The notes under the pieces are model-generated. The model did no database searches. It was not told where the DNA came from and saw only the letters and a program-made list of their open reading frames with translations. A program made the position numbers and the translations under genes. A stretch of 49,110 nt of DNA from Cellulomonas endophytica (lineage in GTDB: Bacteria > Actinomycetota > Actinomycetes > Actinomycetales > Cellulomonadaceae), in contig NZ_RWJX01000029.1 of NCBI RefSeq assembly GCF_004123805.1, forward strand, positions 1 to 49,110, written 5' to 3'. Within the stretch, counting starts at the first letter, position 1; each line of letters begins with the position of its first letter. Of this stretch, positions 47,341 to 49,110 are shown in pieces.

Positions 47341-48108
47341 ATGCGCACCACCGCACGTCGGATCGCCCTGGCCGGATGCGCCGCAGGGCTCCTGCTCCCG
47401 ATCGGCGCCGCCGGCGCCTCCGCCGCCGACGGGGACACCAACGCGAACCTGCGCCCCGTCGTCCTCAACGGCGTGGAGGCCAGCGGCACCGCGATGGCGA
47501 GCGTCCGCGGCACCACGCTCACCGTGACGATGGCGGCCGACGGCCTCCTGGCCGACGTCCCGCACGCCGCGCACATCCACTTCGGCGCCGAGGCCCGCAA
47601 CGAGTGCCCCGCAGCCTCCGACGACACGGACGGCAACGGCACCCTCATCACCTCCGAGGGCGTCCCCGCCTACGGCGGCATCGTCGTCTCGCTGACGAAG
47701 ACGGGCGACACCAGCCCCGCCAGCGGCCTCGCCGTCGACCGCTTCGACACCGCGCCCGGCGGGAAGATCGCCTACCAGCGCGGCTCCATCGAGATCGCCC
47801 CCGAGGTGGCCGACGCCATCGTCGCCGGCAAGTCCGTCGTCGTCATCCACGGCGTGGACCACGACGGCGACGGCACGTACGGCGGCGAGGCCAAGAGCGA
47901 CCTCGACCCGTCCCTGCCCGCCGAGGCGACCGACCCCGCGCTCTGCGGCGTCCTCGCGTCGGCCCCCTCGGGCAGCGTCGCCGCCGGTGCCGGCGGCACC
48001 GCGACGACCCAGGCCCAGCCCGGCCTCGTCGCGCTCGGCACGGGCCTCCTGGCCGCCGGCGTCGGCGCGGTCGCCCTGACCGCCCGCCGGGCACGCGCCC
48101 GCGCGTGA
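47341..48108 (+). CDS. Secreted CHRD-domain protein with C-terminal hydrophobic tail
   Basis: 255 residues. A signal peptide (about 1-28, RIALAGCAAGLLLPIGAAGA) is followed by a CHRD-type beta domain with MADGLLADVPHAAHIHFG and AVDRFDTAPGG, and VVIHGVDHDGDGTYGG. The end has a Ser/Thr/Gly-rich spacer, a hydrophobic helix (LVALGTGLLAAGVGAVAL) and a short basic tail (TARRARARA), the shape of a sortase substrate, yet no LPXTG-type motif is visible before the helix. It overlaps the sortase gene by GTGA. The start ATG is preceded by GGAGACACC. Confidence 0.8.
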   Translation: MRTTARRIALAGCAAGLLLPIGAAGASAADGDTNANLRPVVLNGVEASGTAMASVRGTTLTVTMAADGLLADVPHAAHIHFGAEARNECPAASDDTDGNGTLITSEGVPAYGGIVVSLTKTGDTSPASGLAVDRFDTAPGGKIAYQRGSIEIAPEVADAIVAGKSVVVIHGVDHDGDGTYGGEAKSDLDPSLPAEATDPALCGVLASAPSGSVAAGAGGTATTQAQPGLVALGTGLLAAGVGAVALTARRARARA

Positions 48109-48851
48109 GCACCCCGTCCCGGCCGGGCCGGCTCGGCGGGGGGCGGTGGCCCCTGGTGGCCGTCGGCGCCGTGCTGGCCACGGCCGGGGCCGGCGTGCTG
48201 GGGGCGAGCCTGTCCGGGGCCGCCCCCTCGGCGCCCCCGCGCACGTCCGTCGCCACCTCCGCCGAGCCCCAGCCGGGGGCGGCGGGGGAGGCGGCCCTGC
48301 CGTCGGCCGTCCCGTCGTCGGACGCCTCGGCCCTCCCCGCCGACGGCCCGGCGGCCGTCCCCGTCCCGGCGGCCCCGGCCGTCGACCTCGGGCCCGTCCT
48401 GCCGGCCGCCGCACCCGTGGCCCTGCGCATCCCGTCCATCGGCGTCGACGCCGGCGAGCTCGTCCCGCTGGCGCTCGACGCGCAGGGCGTCCTGCCGGCG
48501 CCCGAGCGGTACGACCTGCCCGGCTGGTACACCGGGGGGCCGCACCCCGGGGGCCTCGGCCCGTCGGTGATCGCCGGGCACGTCGACGGCCCCGACGGCC
48601 CCGCCGTCTTCTACCGCCTCGGCGAGCTCGAGCCGGGGGCGGTCGTGGAGGTCCCCCGCGACGACGGCACGGTCGCGACCTTCGTCGTCGACGCCGTCGA
48701 GCGCTACGCGAAGGCCGACTTCCCCACCTCGAGGGTCTACGGCAACACCACGGACCGCGCGGAGCTGCGCCTCATCACCTGCGGCGGCGCGTTCGACCGC
48801 ACGACGGGCCACTACGTCGACAACATCGTCGTCTTCGCGCACCTCGTGTAG
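48105..48851 (+). CDS. Class F sortase
   Basis: 248 residues. An N-terminal signal-anchor (WPLVAVGAVLATAGAGVLGA) and a long Pro/Ala/Ser linker precede a sortase domain (about 105-248): LRIPSIGVDAGELVPLALD, SVIAGHVDGPDGPAVF (catalytic His), and LRLITCGGAFDRTTGHYVDNIVVF (catalytic Cys). The third catalytic residue (Arg) cannot be placed with confidence. Sortases cut a surface protein near its C-terminus and attach it to the wall or to another protein. It is cotranslated with the CHRD protein, the natural candidate substrate. Confidence 0.87.
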   Translation: MSTPSRPGRLGGGRWPLVAVGAVLATAGAGVLGASLSGAAPSAPPRTSVATSAEPQPGAAGEAALPSAVPSSDASALPADGPAAVPVPAAPAVDLGPVLPAAAPVALRIPSIGVDAGELVPLALDAQGVLPAPERYDLPGWYTGGPHPGGLGPSVIAGHVDGPDGPAVFYRLGELEPGAVVEVPRDDGTVATFVVDAVERYAKADFPTSRVYGNTTDRAELRLITCGGAFDRTTGHYVDNIVVFAHLV

Positions 48852-48862
48852 CCGGCGGCCCG

Positions 48863-49110
48863 TCAGCCCTCGAAGCGCGCCGCCATCGCGGCCTGCTGCT
48901 CCAGCACGTCGCCGATGCGCTGCTGCACGGCGTCGAGCTGCCCGACGATCTCGCTCGTCGCGTGGATCCCCGCGGCCACCGACCTGCTGCTGGACTGGAT
49001 GCCGGCGATCTGGTCGGCGACGCGCTGCGTGGCGGCGGCCGTCTCCCCGGCCAGCTCCTTGACCTCGTTCGCGACGACGGCGAAGCCCCGGCCCACCTCG
49101 CCGGCGCGCG
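48863..49110 (-). CDS. Methyl-accepting chemotaxis protein, C-terminal fragment (5' part outside window)
   Basis: The last about 82 codons of a chemoreceptor signalling domain. The hairpin tip RAGEVGRGFAVVANEVKEL is complete and diagnostic: it binds CheA and CheW. The descending coiled-coil helix ends at QQAAMAARFEG, with no methylesterase tail peptide. The ligand-binding part lies beyond the window. It shows the organism has a chemotaxis system and is probably motile. Confidence 0.9.
   Translation of the reverse strand, partial: RAGEVGRGFAVVANEVKELAGETAAATQRVADQIAGIQSSSRSVAAGIHATSEIVGQLDAVQQRIGDVLEQQAAMAARFEG

Overview
The window is about 49 kb of very GC-rich DNA with extreme codon bias to G/C at third positions. 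Gene families (serS, pheA, DUF5926, F420-type LLM oxidoreductases, CGNR and PopR/ClgR-type regulators, class F sortase) and the short actinobacterial -10 hexamers TANNNT identify an actinomycete. The chemoreceptor fragment and three c-di-GMP proteins suggest a motile, environment-sensing bacterium of the Kineosporiales/Micrococcales kind. The species cannot be named from sequence alone. About 31 protein genes are present. I see no rRNA, tRNA, CRISPR array, insertion sequence or phage gene.

Layout. 1-5.3 kb: a SpoIIE-type phosphatase (cut by the window start), a Gfo/Idh/MocA oxidoreductase, an alpha/beta-hydrolase-fold protein without its catalytic Ser and His, a divergent CGNR zinc-finger regulator, a small membrane protein and an LLM oxidoreductase. 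5.4-10.4 kb: a GAF-PAS-GAF-GGDEF diguanylate cyclase, an F420-glucose-6-phosphate-dehydrogenase-like enzyme, a ferritin-like/VIT1 iron (MbfA-like) protein and a YtxH-like protein. 10.6-13.2 kb: a translationally coupled three-gene cassette that looks like type VII secretion substrates. 13.2-23.2 kb: MFS exporter, phosphoglucomutase, DUF5926, GT2 glycosyltransferase, a large phosphatase-fold membrane protein, prephenate dehydratase and a PIG-V-like mannosyltransferase. 23.2-28.1 kb: degenerate-GGDEF/EAL phosphodiesterase, SemiSWEET-like protein, glutamate dehydrogenase and a GNAT. 28.4-37.7 kb: one secreted 3,110-residue pectin-modifying enzyme with five pectin methylesterase modules, twelve FN3 modules and a rhamnogalacturonan acetylesterase module. 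37.9-39.6 kb: a clpP pair and a PopR/ClgR-type regulator. 39.7-44.1 kb: PAP2 phosphatase, diacylglycerol-kinase-like lipid kinase and a GGDEF-EAL protein. 44.2-49.1 kb: serS, HAD phosphatase, EamA exporter, CHRD protein, class F sortase and the end of a chemoreceptor.

How genes work together. The strongest regulatory circuit is the clpP module. A 15-bp dyad that fits the PopR box known from Streptomyces lies about 48 bp upstream of the regulator start, and a 10/12 match lies 49 bp upstream of the first clpP start. One ClpP keeps its catalytic Ser; the other has Gly there. Three c-di-GMP proteins (one synthase, one probable phosphodiesterase, one bifunctional) point to surface or motility control, which fits the pectin-degrading outer enzyme and the chemoreceptor, though no direct link is visible. 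pheA and serS, near neighbours in many actinobacteria, are separated here by 22 kb of accessory-looking genes.

A window-wide theme is leaderless initiation. At least thirteen genes have a TANNNT-like hexamer 6-7 bases before the start codon and no Shine-Dalgarno sequence; this was used to choose starts.
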